A program made the position numbers and the translations under genes. 64,000 nucleotides of DNA from Jejuia sp047345485 (lineage in GTDB: Bacteria; Bacteroidota; Bacteroidia; Flavobacteriales; Flavobacteriaceae): the NCBI RefSeq assembly GCF_047345485.1, contig NZ_JBLFEN010000003.1:1-64000 (forward strand). Direction: 5' to 3'. This document shows, in pieces, positions 1 through 7,168 of this stretch (within the stretch, counting starts at the first letter, position 1; every line of letters starts with the position of its first letter). Below the pieces are notes generated by a model that saw nothing but the letters and a program-made list of their open reading frames with translations, was not told where the DNA came from and did no database searches.

Positions 1-97
1 TAAAATAGTCTAATAACGTTCTTTCTTTTGCTACTTTTTTTTCTTTACAACTAATTGTAAATAGAACTAATAATAATGTAATAAAAGTTTTGTTCAT
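1..97 (-). CDS. N-terminus of a lipoprotein (partial, runs off the window)
   Basis: Reading leftwards from the ATG at 97-95, 32 codons are open to the window edge. The peptide begins MNKTFITLLLVLFTISCKEK: a short positive start, a hydrophobic stretch and an SPII lipobox (TISC) followed by lysines, as in other flavobacterial lipoproteins. The ATG lies 12 bases beyond the end of the hairpin element at 110-247, so it would be the next gene in a cassette-like series. The mature protein is not visible, so no function can be given. Confidence 0.6.
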   Translation of the reverse strand, partial: MNKTFITLLLVLFTISCKEKKVAKERTLLDYF

Positions 98-109
98 TGG
101 TTTGGTTAA

Positions 110-247
110 ATGCACTACAACGTTCTCGGCTAAGAGTAGTTGCGTGGGTTAGTACTAAACTTTTCAAGTACACACCAAGCTGAAAATCCGCGAGGATTTT
201 CAGAAGTAGGCGAGAACAAGCAATTACTTTTAGCCATTGTTGTGCAT
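110..247. repeat. Long imperfect hairpin element, attC-like in layout
   Basis: The outer arms 110-143 and 220-247 pair imperfectly: on the minus strand GCACAACAATGGCTAAAAGT faces a partner ending CGTTGTAGTGC. Inside is a perfect 10-bp stem (ctgaaaatcc at 180-189, ggattttcag at 194-203) with the tetraloop gcga. The right arm overlaps the last codons of the DUF1648 gene (MHNNG-stop lies at 230-247). The ends do not match the integron GTTRRRY/RYYYAAC consensus exactly. I infer a recombination-site-like or mobile palindrome. Confidence 0.6.
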
Positions 248-748
248 AGTTTTTTTATTCATTAATATTTTTATCACGTAGAAAATAGGAAGTCCAATCA
301 ATAAAATTGGAAAAAGCGGTCCAAGATATTTGTCAAGTCCATTTTCAATTTCAAGTCCGTCTAAAACTGACATTAAAGTCAGCGATATGCATAAAAATCC
401 AATAAGCAAGTTTAAAATCCGCAGCATTTGTGTTGCTTGTCGGTAATTATATTCCGCATTATTTTCATTTATTTCGGTGGGATAGTTAAAAATCCACGGA
501 TATTGATTCAGTTTGTGAAGTCCGATTCCAATTAACCCACAAATTATTGGACTTGCCCAAAGCAAGTCTTTTGTCCCAAATCCATTTTTGTCCTTTGAAG
601 GCCAATTAAAGTGAATGGGTAATTTTTCAGGTAATTGGCTGTAATAAATTCCGATTAAAATTCCCGAACCTACAATCAATAGAAAAGTCAAAATCTCGAT
701 TGACTTGTCAAAAACAGTTTTTTCTATTTTATTTTTCGGACGGTTCAT
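230..748 (-). CDS. DUF1648-type membrane protein
   Basis: This 172-residue membrane protein has four predicted hydrophobic segments, about residues 18-36, 62-78, 109-129 and 143-162. After the first comes the DUF1648 hallmark: a short extracytoplasmic segment with YSQLPEKLPIHFNWPSKDKN (36-55), the LP-x(4)-HF pattern followed by G-x-G. DUF1648 domains occur in SdpI-like immunity proteins and in many unassigned membrane proteins. This copy has no visible toxin partner. Its start is the ATG at 748-746. Its C-terminus (MHNNG) is encoded by the arm of the downstream hairpin element, and a copy of the same core (ATGCACAAC on the plus strand) lies at 759-767 just upstream. The layout suggests a cassette-like acquired gene; the precise role is unknown. 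Confidence 0.75.
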   Translation of the reverse strand: MNRPKNKIEKTVFDKSIEILTFLLIVGSGILIGIYYSQLPEKLPIHFNWPSKDKNGFGTKDLLWASPIICGLIGIGLHKLNQYPWIFNYPTEINENNAEYNYRQATQMLRILNLLIGFLCISLTLMSVLDGLEIENGLDKYLGPLFPILLIGLPIFYVIKILMNKKTMHNNG

Positions 749-758
749 TTTTTAAATT

Positions 759-767
759 ATGCACAAC
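759..767. repeat. Solo copy of the hairpin core upstream of the DUF1648 gene
   Basis: ATGCACAAC on the plus strand (GTTGTGCAT on the minus strand) matches the outer end of the 110-247 hairpin. It lies 11 bases upstream of the DUF1648 start codon. No hairpin forms around this copy. It marks the other boundary of the putative cassette. Confidence 0.45.
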
Positions 768-1058
768 TTATTTATATGCCCAAGTTTCAATTAAAAAACA
801 TAAACATTTCAAATTTATAATTTTTTCTCACAAAACAACGCGTATAATATTATGTATTCTGTATTTGCTACAAAGATTACTGGTAAATAGTTTTATTTAA
901 AGTACTCAAAACCGTATAGCTTTTATACTTTAGCTTAGTTTTAGTAAAAGGCAAATACTAAGGCATTAAAACGAAATATTTCTTTATTTTTGCAATTCAA
1001 AATTTAACATAAGGAGGTACACTGCGTGCTGCAAACTACCTACTGAATACTGAAAAAC
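768..1058 (+). promoter_or_regulatory. ffh upstream region: promoter element, SD and six-codon mini-ORF
   Basis: Position 985-992 reads TATTTTTG, a match to the Bacteroidota -7 element TAnnTTTG; no clear -33 TTG is present at the right distance. A perfect anti-SD match, AAGGAGGT (1011-1018), lies 40 bases before the ffh ATG. It is well placed for a GTG at 1026 that opens the mini-ORF GTG CTG CAA ACT ACC TAC TGA, in frame with ffh but stopped at 1044-1046. The segment 1021-1058 is built of ACTG-containing repeats (ACTGCG, CTGCAAACT, ACTGAATACTGAAA). Nothing protein-like is seen in 768-984. Confidence 0.4.
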
Positions 1059-2387
1059 ATGTTTAATAATTTAAGCGATAAATTAGATAAAGCGCTACAC
1101 GTACTAAAAGGACACGGTAGTATTACTGAAGTAAACGTAGCTGAAACTTTAAAAGAAGTAAGACGTGCGTTACTGGACGCCGATGTTAATTTTAAAATAG
1201 CAAAACAATTTACCAACACTGTTAAAGAAAAAGCATTAGGGCAAAATGTGTTAACAACGCTACAGCCAGGGCAATTAATGGTGAAAATTGTTAAAGATGA
1301 GCTTACCCAATTAATGGGAGGAGATGCAGAAGGTATTAATTTATCGGGAACACCAAGTGTTATTTTAATGTCTGGTTTACAAGGTTCTGGTAAAACTACT
1401 TTTTCTGGTAAACTTGCTAATTATTTAAAAAATAAAAAAACTAAAAAACCTTTATTAGTAGCTTGTGATGTGTATCGTCCTGCAGCTATAGATCAGCTGC
1501 ATGTTGTTGGAGATCAAATAGGGGTTGAGGTGTTTAGTGATAGAGGTAATAACGATCCCGTAGCGATTTCTAAAGCTGGTATTGCACATGCTAAAGCAAA
1601 CGGACATAATGTGGTAATTATTGATACTGCGGGTCGTTTAGCGGTAGATGAGGCGATGATGACCGAAATCTCTAATATTCACGCAGCAATTCAACCACAG
1701 GAAACATTATTTGTGGTGGATTCCATGACAGGTCAAGATGCCGTTAATACAGCTAAAGCTTTTAACGATGTATTAAATTTTGATGGTGTTATCCTTACTA
1801 AATTAGATGGTGATACACGTGGTGGTGCAGCCATTTCTATTAAGTCGGTTGTAAATAAACCAATTAAATTTATTGGTACAGGTGAGAAGATGGAAGCGAT
1901 AGATGTATTCTATCCATCTCGTATGGCAGATCGAATCTTAGGGATGGGAGATGTAGTATCTCTTGTGGAAAGGGCTCAAGAACAATTTGATGAAGAAGAA
2001 GCTAGAAAATTGCAAAAGAAAATAGCCAAAAATCAGTTTGGTTTTGATGATTTCTTAAAGCAAATTCAGCAAATTAAGAAAATGGGGAACATGAAGGATC
2101 TTGTAGGTATGATTCCCGGTGCTGGTAAAATGATGAAGGATGTTGATATTGATGATGATGCTTTTAAAGGGATTGAAGCCATAATCCATTCTATGACACC
2201 TAAAGAGCGCACTAATCCATCTGTTTTAAATGCTAGTAGAAAAAAACGAGTTGCTAAAGGCTCTGGCACATCTGTTCAAGAGGTAAATCAGTTACTAAAG
2301 CAATTTAACCAAATGAGTAAAATGATGAAGATGATGCAAGGTGGCGGCGGTAAAAAGATGATGCAGATGATGAAGAATATGCGATAA
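1059..2387 (+). CDS. ffh: Signal recognition particle protein Ffh (SRP54)
   Basis: Ffh binds signal sequences and 4.5S/SRP RNA at the ribosome and delivers nascent membrane proteins to FtsY as a GTPase pair. The 442 residues give the usual three domains: N bundle (about 1-85), G domain with P-loop GLQGSGKTT (106-114), DTAGR (189-193) and TKLDG (247-251), and a methionine-rich M domain (about 325-442) ending in repeated MMKMM/GGGGKKMM segments. Length and domain order are normal for the family. The start is the ATG at 1059; the only strong SD lies 40 bases upstream and serves a mini-ORF instead. The gene is followed closely by the four-helix-bundle insertion. The identification is secure. Confidence 0.97.
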   Translation: MFNNLSDKLDKALHVLKGHGSITEVNVAETLKEVRRALLDADVNFKIAKQFTNTVKEKALGQNVLTTLQPGQLMVKIVKDELTQLMGGDAEGINLSGTPSVILMSGLQGSGKTTFSGKLANYLKNKKTKKPLLVACDVYRPAAIDQLHVVGDQIGVEVFSDRGNNDPVAISKAGIAHAKANGHNVVIIDTAGRLAVDEAMMTEISNIHAAIQPQETLFVVDSMTGQDAVNTAKAFNDVLNFDGVILTKLDGDTRGGAAISIKSVVNKPIKFIGTGEKMEAIDVFYPSRMADRILGMGDVVSLVERAQEQFDEEEARKLQKKIAKNQFGFDDFLKQIQQIKKMGNMKDLVGMIPGAGKMMKDVDIDDDAFKGIEAIIHSMTPKERTNPSVLNASRKKRVAKGSGTSVQEVNQLLKQFNQMSKMMKMMQGGGGKKMMQMMKNMR

Positions 2388-2390
2388 CTT

Positions 2391-2416
2391 AGTTTGCAGT
2401 CTCAGTCTCAGTCTCA
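2391..2416. repeat. Left arm of hexamer-built inverted repeat
   Basis: The arm contains three CAGTCT units in tandem (CAGTCTCAGTCTCAGTCT) preceded by AGTTTG. Its reverse complement matches 2859-2884 at 23 of 26 positions. The arm starts 4 bases after the ffh stop. Together the arms enclose the four-helix-bundle gene. Confidence 0.75.
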
Positions 2417-2430
2417 TTTTACAGTGGTTT

Positions 2431-2808
2431 ATGGATTTTAAAGAGTTGTTGGCTTATAAAAAAGCATTTGATTTATCAATGAAAATTTTTCATGAATCTA
2501 AATCTTTTCCTAAAGCAGAAACATATGCGTTGACAGATCAAATACGACGAAGCTCGCGTTCAGTTTGTGCTAATATTTCAGAAGCATATAGAAAACGAAG
2601 GTATCCAAAGCATTTTATAAGTAAATTAACTGATGCCGACGGCGAGAATTCAGAAACTAATACTTGGCTAGATTTTGCTTTTGCTTTTGAATATTTAACG
2701 AAGGAAGTACATGCTGATCTTTCTAATCAAGGGAAAGAAATCGGAAAATTGATTAATTACATGATAAATAATCCAAGTAAATTTGGTGTTAAAACTGAAG
2801 GTAGATAA
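2431..2808 (+). CDS. Four-helix-bundle protein (S23/23S rRNA IVS family)
   Basis: This 125-residue protein matches the small four-helix-bundle family first noted as ORFs in 23S rRNA intervening sequences. The diagnostic segment RRSSRSVCANISEAYRKR (39-56) is present, as is the second motif ENSETNTWLDFAF (72-84), followed by a C-terminal helix. Members form pentameric helical bundles; no biochemical role is established, and the basic surface suggests nucleic-acid binding. The gene sits between ffh and folD and is boxed by an inverted repeat of CAGTCT/GACTGC hexamers (2391-2416 and 2859-2884), so the unit looks like an insertion. No clear SD is present; the ATG at 2431 gives the usual family N-terminus. 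Confidence 0.9.
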   Translation: MDFKELLAYKKAFDLSMKIFHESKSFPKAETYALTDQIRRSSRSVCANISEAYRKRRYPKHFISKLTDADGENSETNTWLDFAFAFEYLTKEVHADLSNQGKEIGKLINYMINNPSKFGVKTEGR

Positions 2809-2858
2809 CTAGTAAATTAAGAATTGTAACTCAAAACTAAACACGCAAGAGTAAGCCC

Positions 2859-2884
2859 TGAGACTGCGACTGCGACTGAAAACT
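2859..2884. repeat. Right arm of hexamer-built inverted repeat
   Basis: The arm reads TGAGACTGCGACTGCGACTG and then AAAACT, the inverted partner of 2391-2416 with three mismatches. It ends 8 bases before the folD start codon and resembles the ACTGCG-rich leader of ffh at 1021-1058. Confidence 0.75.
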
Positions 2885-2892
2885 ATTTTATA

Positions 2893-3768
2893 ATGACAAT
2901 ATTAGACGGTAAAAAGGTAAGTAACGATATAAAAAACGAAATTGCAGACCATGTAAAAGCCATGGTTGCCAAAGGTGAAAAGGTACCGCATTTAGCTGCA
3001 ATTTTGGTAGGATCAGATGGTGCGAGTATGACATACGTTGGTGCTAAAGTAAAGGCATGCGAACGTATCGGTTTTAAGTCTACACTTATTGAAATGCCAG
3101 AATATACCTCAGAAGAAGAATTACTTGAAAAAATACAGCAACTAAATACTGATGATGCTATAGATGGATTTATCGTGCAATTACCACTGCCAGATCAAAT
3201 TGATGAGCAAAAGGTATTAATGGCCGTAGATCCTGATAAGGATGTTGACGGATTTCATCCTACAAATGTGGGTAGAATGGCGTTAGATTTACCTACGTTT
3301 TTACCAGCTACACCATATGGTATTATGGAATTACTAGAGCGTTACCAAATAGAAACTTCTGGTAAAAATGTGGTGATTATGGGGCGTAGTCATATTGTTG
3401 GTCGTCCAATGAGTATTTTAATGAGCCAAAAACGTCCTGCAGGAGATGCTACGGTTACTGTGGTGCACAGTCGTTCTAAAAATTTAAAGGAGATTACTAA
3501 AGCTGCAGATATTGTTGTAGCTGCTATTGGAATTTCAGAATTTTTAACTGGAGATATGGTCAAAGAAGATGCCGTTATAATTGATGTAGGTATTACCCGT
3601 GTGCCAGATCAAACTAAAAAGAATGGTTATAGGCTTGCAGGTGATGTGCATTTTGAGAGTGTAAGTAAAAAGGCAAGTTACATCACCCCGGTTCCTGGAG
3701 GAGTGGGACCAATGACGATTGCTATGCTACTTAAAAACACGCTATTGGCTAGAGAACGTCACGGTTAG
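2893..3768 (+). CDS. folD: Bifunctional methylenetetrahydrofolate dehydrogenase/cyclohydrolase FolD
   Basis: FolD interconverts 5,10-methylene-THF, methenyl-THF and 10-formyl-THF in the cytoplasm, supplying one-carbon units for purines and formyl-methionine. At 291 residues it has family length. The catalytic-domain segment YVGAKVKACE (48-57) carries the Tyr/Lys pair, QLPLPDQ is the substrate loop, GRSHIVGRPMS is the NADP-binding Rossmann motif and PVPGGVGPMT lies near the C-terminus. The ATG at 2893 follows the hexamer repeat arm closely, so any original promoter has been replaced or lies further upstream. The gene ends 7 bases from the stop of the convergent VOC gene. Confidence 0.97.
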   Translation: MTILDGKKVSNDIKNEIADHVKAMVAKGEKVPHLAAILVGSDGASMTYVGAKVKACERIGFKSTLIEMPEYTSEEELLEKIQQLNTDDAIDGFIVQLPLPDQIDEQKVLMAVDPDKDVDGFHPTNVGRMALDLPTFLPATPYGIMELLERYQIETSGKNVVIMGRSHIVGRPMSILMSQKRPAGDATVTVVHSRSKNLKEITKAADIVVAAIGISEFLTGDMVKEDAVIIDVGITRVPDQTKKNGYRLAGDVHFESVSKKASYITPVPGGVGPMTIAMLLKNTLLARERHG

Positions 3769-3775
3769 ATTTTTT

Positions 3776-4201
3776 TTATTTAGCAAATAATTGCGTCTGA
3801 TCTTTAAAGGCTTTAAACTCTAAGGCATTACCAGAAGGGTCATAAAAAAACATGGTGGCTTGTTCGCCAACCAAACCTTCAAATCTAATGTATGGCTCAA
3901 TCACAAAGTCTACATGTTTGTTTTTTAAATGATTTGCAAAGTCTTGAAAATCGTCCCAAGCTAGAACAACCCCAAAATGTGGTACAGGAACAGCTTTTCC
4001 ATCTACAGCATTAGTGTGTGTATCTCGAGTGTCTTCTTTTGGTTTATAATGAATAACTAATTGGTGTCCAAAGAAATTGAAATCTACCCAATGGTCACTA
4101 CTTCTACCTTCTTCACAACCTAAAATATCTCTGTAAAAATTTCTACATTCATCTAAATTGTAAACAGGTACTGCCAAATGGAATGGTTGAATACGACGCA
4201 T
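3776..4201 (-). CDS. VOC (glyoxalase/bleomycin-resistance fold) family protein
   Basis: This is a vicinal-oxygen-chelate protein with a beta-alpha-beta-beta-beta fold. I place the start at the ATG at 4201, which gives MRRIQPFHLAVPVYNLDECR, the usual opening strand with a possible metal-ligand His. An upstream in-frame ATG at 4222 would add seven residues overlapping the preceding gene. Further family marks are NFYRDILGCEEGR, the internal PHFGVVLAW His, and the C-terminal DPSGNALEFKAF with the terminal Glu ligand. The substrate cannot be read from sequence. It is probably translated with the pseudouridine synthase gene upstream (convergent with folD, same strand as the following cluster). Confidence 0.85.
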   Translation of the reverse strand: MRRIQPFHLAVPVYNLDECRNFYRDILGCEEGRSSDHWVDFNFFGHQLVIHYKPKEDTRDTHTNAVDGKAVPVPHFGVVLAWDDFQDFANHLKNKHVDFVIEPYIRFEGLVGEQATMFFYDPSGNALEFKAFKDQTQLFAK

Positions 4202-4205
4202 AGTA

Positions 4206-4967
4206 TTACGATTTTCTATCATTTTTTTTAGGTTGAAATACTTTTGAAGAACTACTTATTAAGTTGCTAAGTTCCTTAAACTCATTATTAGTTAATTCTC
4301 TGTAAGTACCAACAGCTGTATCTAATTTAATATTCATAATGCGCACACGTTTAAGAGTTTGTACTTCATAATTTAAATAATCACACATGCGACGAATTTG
4401 CCTATTTAAACCTTGTGTTAGTATGATTTTAAATGTGGTGCTGTTCAACCTTTCAACTTTACATTTTTTAGTAGTTTGTTTTAATTCTTCTAAATAAATA
4501 CCACCAGACATTCTTTGTATAAAAGTCTGCGAAATTGGCTTATCAACCGTAACTAAATATTCTTTTTCGTGATTGTTACTGGCACGAAGAATTTTATTTA
4601 CTATATCACCATCATCAGTTAATAAAATTAGTCCTTCACTAGGTTTGTCTAACCTTCCAATAGGAAAAATTCGTTTTGGATAATTTATAAAATCAATAAT
4701 ATTATTTTTTTCAACTGTTGTATCGGTAGTACATACAATACCTACGGGCTTATTAAATGCTATGTAAACAAACGCTTCTTTGGTGTTTTTTATAATTTCT
4801 CCATCTACAGCAACAACATCGTTAGGTGCTATTTTAGTCCCCATTTCTGGAACTATTCCGTTTATAGTTACTCTGCCTGCTTCAATAAGTTTATCAGCAG
4901 CTCTTCTAGAGCAATAACCAGCTTCACTTAAAAATTTATTAATACGTTTTAATGGTGTTTCAGACAT
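4206..4967 (-). CDS. rluF: 23S rRNA pseudouridine synthase, RluF type
   Basis: The protein converts a uridine in 23S rRNA to pseudouridine; RluF of E. coli acts at U2604. Its 253 residues hold an N-terminal S4 RNA-binding domain (RINKFLSEAGYCSRRAADKL, about 8-27) and the RsuA/RluB/E/F catalytic domain with GRLDKPSEGLILLTDDGD, where the Asp is the nucleophile. The adjoining NKILRASNNHEKEYLVTVDK closely resembles RluF rather than RluB or RsuA. The start at 4967 gives the S4 domain without extension. The gene ends just before the preferred start of the VOC gene and follows the alpha/beta hydrolase by about 20 bases, so the cluster is likely one transcript. Confidence 0.88.
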   Translation of the reverse strand: MSETPLKRINKFLSEAGYCSRRAADKLIEAGRVTINGIVPEMGTKIAPNDVVAVDGEIIKNTKEAFVYIAFNKPVGIVCTTDTTVEKNNIIDFINYPKRIFPIGRLDKPSEGLILLTDDGDIVNKILRASNNHEKEYLVTVDKPISQTFIQRMSGGIYLEELKQTTKKCKVERLNSTTFKIILTQGLNRQIRRMCDYLNYEVQTLKRVRIMNIKLDTAVGTYRELTNNEFKELSNLISSSSKVFQPKKNDRKS

Positions 4968-4988
4968 GTGAGCAAAAGTACAATAAAC

Positions 4989-5816
4989 TTAATCGTTTAA
5001 AAATTCTATAATGTATTGATATACTTCTTCAGATTTTAAACCGTGTCCGTACCCTTTTGTTGCTATAAAAGTACTATTAGTATAGTTTTGTTTAAATTTT
5101 AGACCATCTTTGTAAGGAATAATTCTATCTTTTTTGTCGTGAATAATGAGTCCTTTTGCAGTTATTTCTTTTGAAAAGTTAGCAGGAGAAAAGTACTCAG
5201 GTAAATGGTTATAGTGTTTTAAAATATAGGCTTTAAGTGCTTTAGAGACTCTATTGTTATACCCCATAATAATTTCATAACGATCAAAAATACCAATAAA
5301 ATCAGCAGGTGCGCCTAACAGAATCAACTTTTTAATATGTTTTAATTGGTACTTGTGTTGAAAAAATATAGCAGACATGCCACCAACTGAGTGTCCAATT
5401 ATAGTTTGAATATCAAACTTTTGGGCAACATTATTTATGCACTCAGCATAAAGAAGTGCATTAAAAAACTTTCCTCCAGAGGCGCCATGAGCGGGCGCAT
5501 CTAAAGCTACGATATTATAGTTTTTAGTTTTTAATAATTGTATTAGTGCTTTCCATCTAAACGTATTACTTTCCCAACCATGTACTAGTAATATAGTTTC
5601 CTTATCACCTTGCCAATGGTATGTTTTAATGGGTATATTATCAAAACGTATAGTGTCTTGATGTGCTGAATTTAAAAAAGAGACTTCCTCATTTTTAATC
5701 TTGCCCTTTCTAGGTATTGAAAATAAATCTATGGCTAGTTTAGCTGCGAAATGTGATGAAAAGTAGCTTAAAAAATTAATTAGGCTGCCAATAATTTTTG
5801 GAATATATTTTTCCAT
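4989..5816 (-). CDS. Alpha/beta hydrolase
   Basis: This 275-residue alpha/beta-hydrolase-fold protein shows the oxyanion motif LLVHGWESN (77-85), the nucleophile elbow GHSVGG (Ser143), a C-terminal acid within HDKKDRIIPY, and the catalytic His in GYGHGLKS (His258). All triad members are present, so it is probably an active esterase, lipase or thioesterase. The first 30 residues are hydrophobic enough to act as a membrane-associating helix but do not resemble a cleavable signal. Its ATG abuts the stop of the cupin gene, which indicates translational coupling. The substrate is unknown. Confidence 0.85.
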   Translation of the reverse strand: MEKYIPKIIGSLINFLSYFSSHFAAKLAIDLFSIPRKGKIKNEEVSFLNSAHQDTIRFDNIPIKTYHWQGDKETILLVHGWESNTFRWKALIQLLKTKNYNIVALDAPAHGASGGKFFNALLYAECINNVAQKFDIQTIIGHSVGGMSAIFFQHKYQLKHIKKLILLGAPADFIGIFDRYEIIMGYNNRVSKALKAYILKHYNHLPEYFSPANFSKEITAKGLIIHDKKDRIIPYKDGLKFKQNYTNSTFIATKGYGHGLKSEEVYQYIIEFLND

Positions 5817-6182
5817 TTAGGCTTCTCTATTAACTAAGTCCATCGAAAAAGCAGGTGTGCAAATAGCAATGTATTCGCAAACTTCAGTAAATGGATTAGA
5901 GTATTGTACTCTCGTGTTTTTATCAATTTTAATAGATTGGCCAGCTTCTAAAATTACGGTATCATCTTCAATGATAAACTGTTTTTTACCTTTAATAATA
6001 AAAGTATATTCATCAAATTCTGGTGTTTGAAACGGTTCGCTCCAACCAGCAGGAGCAACCATATGTGCAATACTTATTTTTGAATTACCATCGGTAGTAT
6101 TACCAAAATGTTCTTTTATAATTTTACCATCGTTAGTTGGTACAATAAACGGACTGGTTTGTATTGTATATTTCTTCTTCAT
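5817..6182 (-). CDS. Cupin-domain protein
   Basis: A single small cupin of 121 residues. The two conserved strands are recognisable: PEFDEYTFIIKGKKQFIIED (first cupin motif, with an E-Y-T pattern in place of the usual HxH) and ILEAGQSIKIDKNTRVQYSN (second motif, lacking the canonical His). The loss of classical metal ligands suggests a binding rather than dioxygenase role, though this is only inference. The gene lies directly between the YitT and alpha/beta hydrolase genes, with junctions of 1 and 0 bases, so the three are almost certainly co-transcribed. Confidence 0.8.
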   Translation of the reverse strand: MKKKYTIQTSPFIVPTNDGKIIKEHFGNTTDGNSKISIAHMVAPAGWSEPFQTPEFDEYTFIIKGKKQFIIEDDTVILEAGQSIKIDKNTRVQYSNPFTEVCEYIAICTPAFSMDLVNREA

Positions 6183-6183
6183 C

Positions 6184-7158
6184 TTAATCCTTAAAAGGTT
6201 TTCGTTTTATCATACCACCTTTGATATCCTTTACAATGCCCATGATTAAAAAGGCTTTACGGTCTATTTTGTCAATTTCGGTTTTTACTTTAGGTAATTC
6301 TAAGCGCGTAATTACAGTATAAATAATATCTTTTTCTGCACTATCGCCTTGCGACCCGTATCCTCCTTTACCCTTGTAAACTGTGCAAGCGCGCCCAAGT
6401 TTTTTTGTTAACATCAATTTAATGTCATCATGTTTTGTTGAAATTACAGTAAGCCCAACATATTCTTCCACACCATCTACTACAAAATCTACAGTTTTTG
6501 CAGCTGCTAAATAGGTTAAAATAGCATATAATGCGGTTTCTATAGATAACACATATGCACCAAAAGCAAAAATGAAAATATTGATTATTAATAATACATC
6601 ACCAACTGTAACTGATAATTTTCTACTTAAAAAAATAGCTAATACTTCTGTACCATCAATAACACTTCTTCCTCGCATAGACATGCCAATACCCAAACCT
6701 AAAAAGAAACCACCAAATATTGCGATAAGCAACTTGTCTTCAGTAATAGTTGGGTAATGTACAAAGTGAACTACAAAAGCCAGTAACGAAATAGCCACAA
6801 CACTTCTAAGGGCAAATTTTAAGCTTATTGTTTTAGAGGCTAAAAAAATAAAGGGAATATTTACTATAATTAAAAGAATACCTAATTTTAAGGATGTAAT
6901 ATTTTCTAGTAATAGTGAAATACCAGTGGCACCACCATCAATAAAATTATTTGGTAATAAAAATCCTTTTAAACCAAAACCAGCAGAAAATACGCCAATT
7001 AGAATAAAGATATATTCGCTTATGGTATGCGTTAGTTCTACCTGTAACCTGCGAACTAAAGGCACAATTTCTTTTTGGCTTACTGGTTTGCCTATATGTT
7101 TTTTTTGCAGTCTTTTACGAGCTACATCTACGAGTATTTTAGATAAAAATGGATTCAA
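6184..7158 (-). CDS. YitT-family membrane protein (DUF161 plus DUF2179)
   Basis: The protein has a cytoplasmic N-terminus, about five to six membrane segments between residues 45 and 235, and a soluble C-terminal DUF2179 domain (about 240-315). Family marks include GFGLKGFLLPNNFIDGGATG in the first membrane hairpin and GIGMSMRGRSVIDGTEVLA in the middle. YitT proteins are probable transporters of unestablished substrate. The only usable start is the TTG at 7158: an in-frame stop lies seven codons upstream and the next ATG is deep inside the protein. It overlaps nothing and follows the lipoprotein gene by 10 bases. Confidence 0.88.
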   Translation of the reverse strand: MNPFLSKILVDVARKRLQKKHIGKPVSQKEIVPLVRRLQVELTHTISEYIFILIGVFSAGFGLKGFLLPNNFIDGGATGISLLLENITSLKLGILLIIVNIPFIFLASKTISLKFALRSVVAISLLAFVVHFVHYPTITEDKLLIAIFGGFFLGLGIGMSMRGRSVIDGTEVLAIFLSRKLSVTVGDVLLIINIFIFAFGAYVLSIETALYAILTYLAAAKTVDFVVDGVEEYVGLTVISTKHDDIKLMLTKKLGRACTVYKGKGGYGSQGDSAEKDIIYTVITRLELPKVKTEIDKIDRKAFLIMGIVKDIKGGMIKRKPFKD

Positions 7159-7168
7159 TAATTTTAAA

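Noticed and set aside
110..247. Canonical integron attC site
   Set aside because: The ends read GCACAAC and GTTGTAG/GTTGTGC, one position off the RYYYAAC/GTTRRRY consensus, and no integrase is visible; kept only as attC-like.
700..900. Plus-strand 66-residue ORF
   Set aside because: It overlaps the start of the DUF1648 gene and is low-complexity, with no start signal or domain.
2066..2269. Antisense ORF inside ffh
   Set aside because: It is a shadow of the ffh frame; the sense protein has complete motifs.
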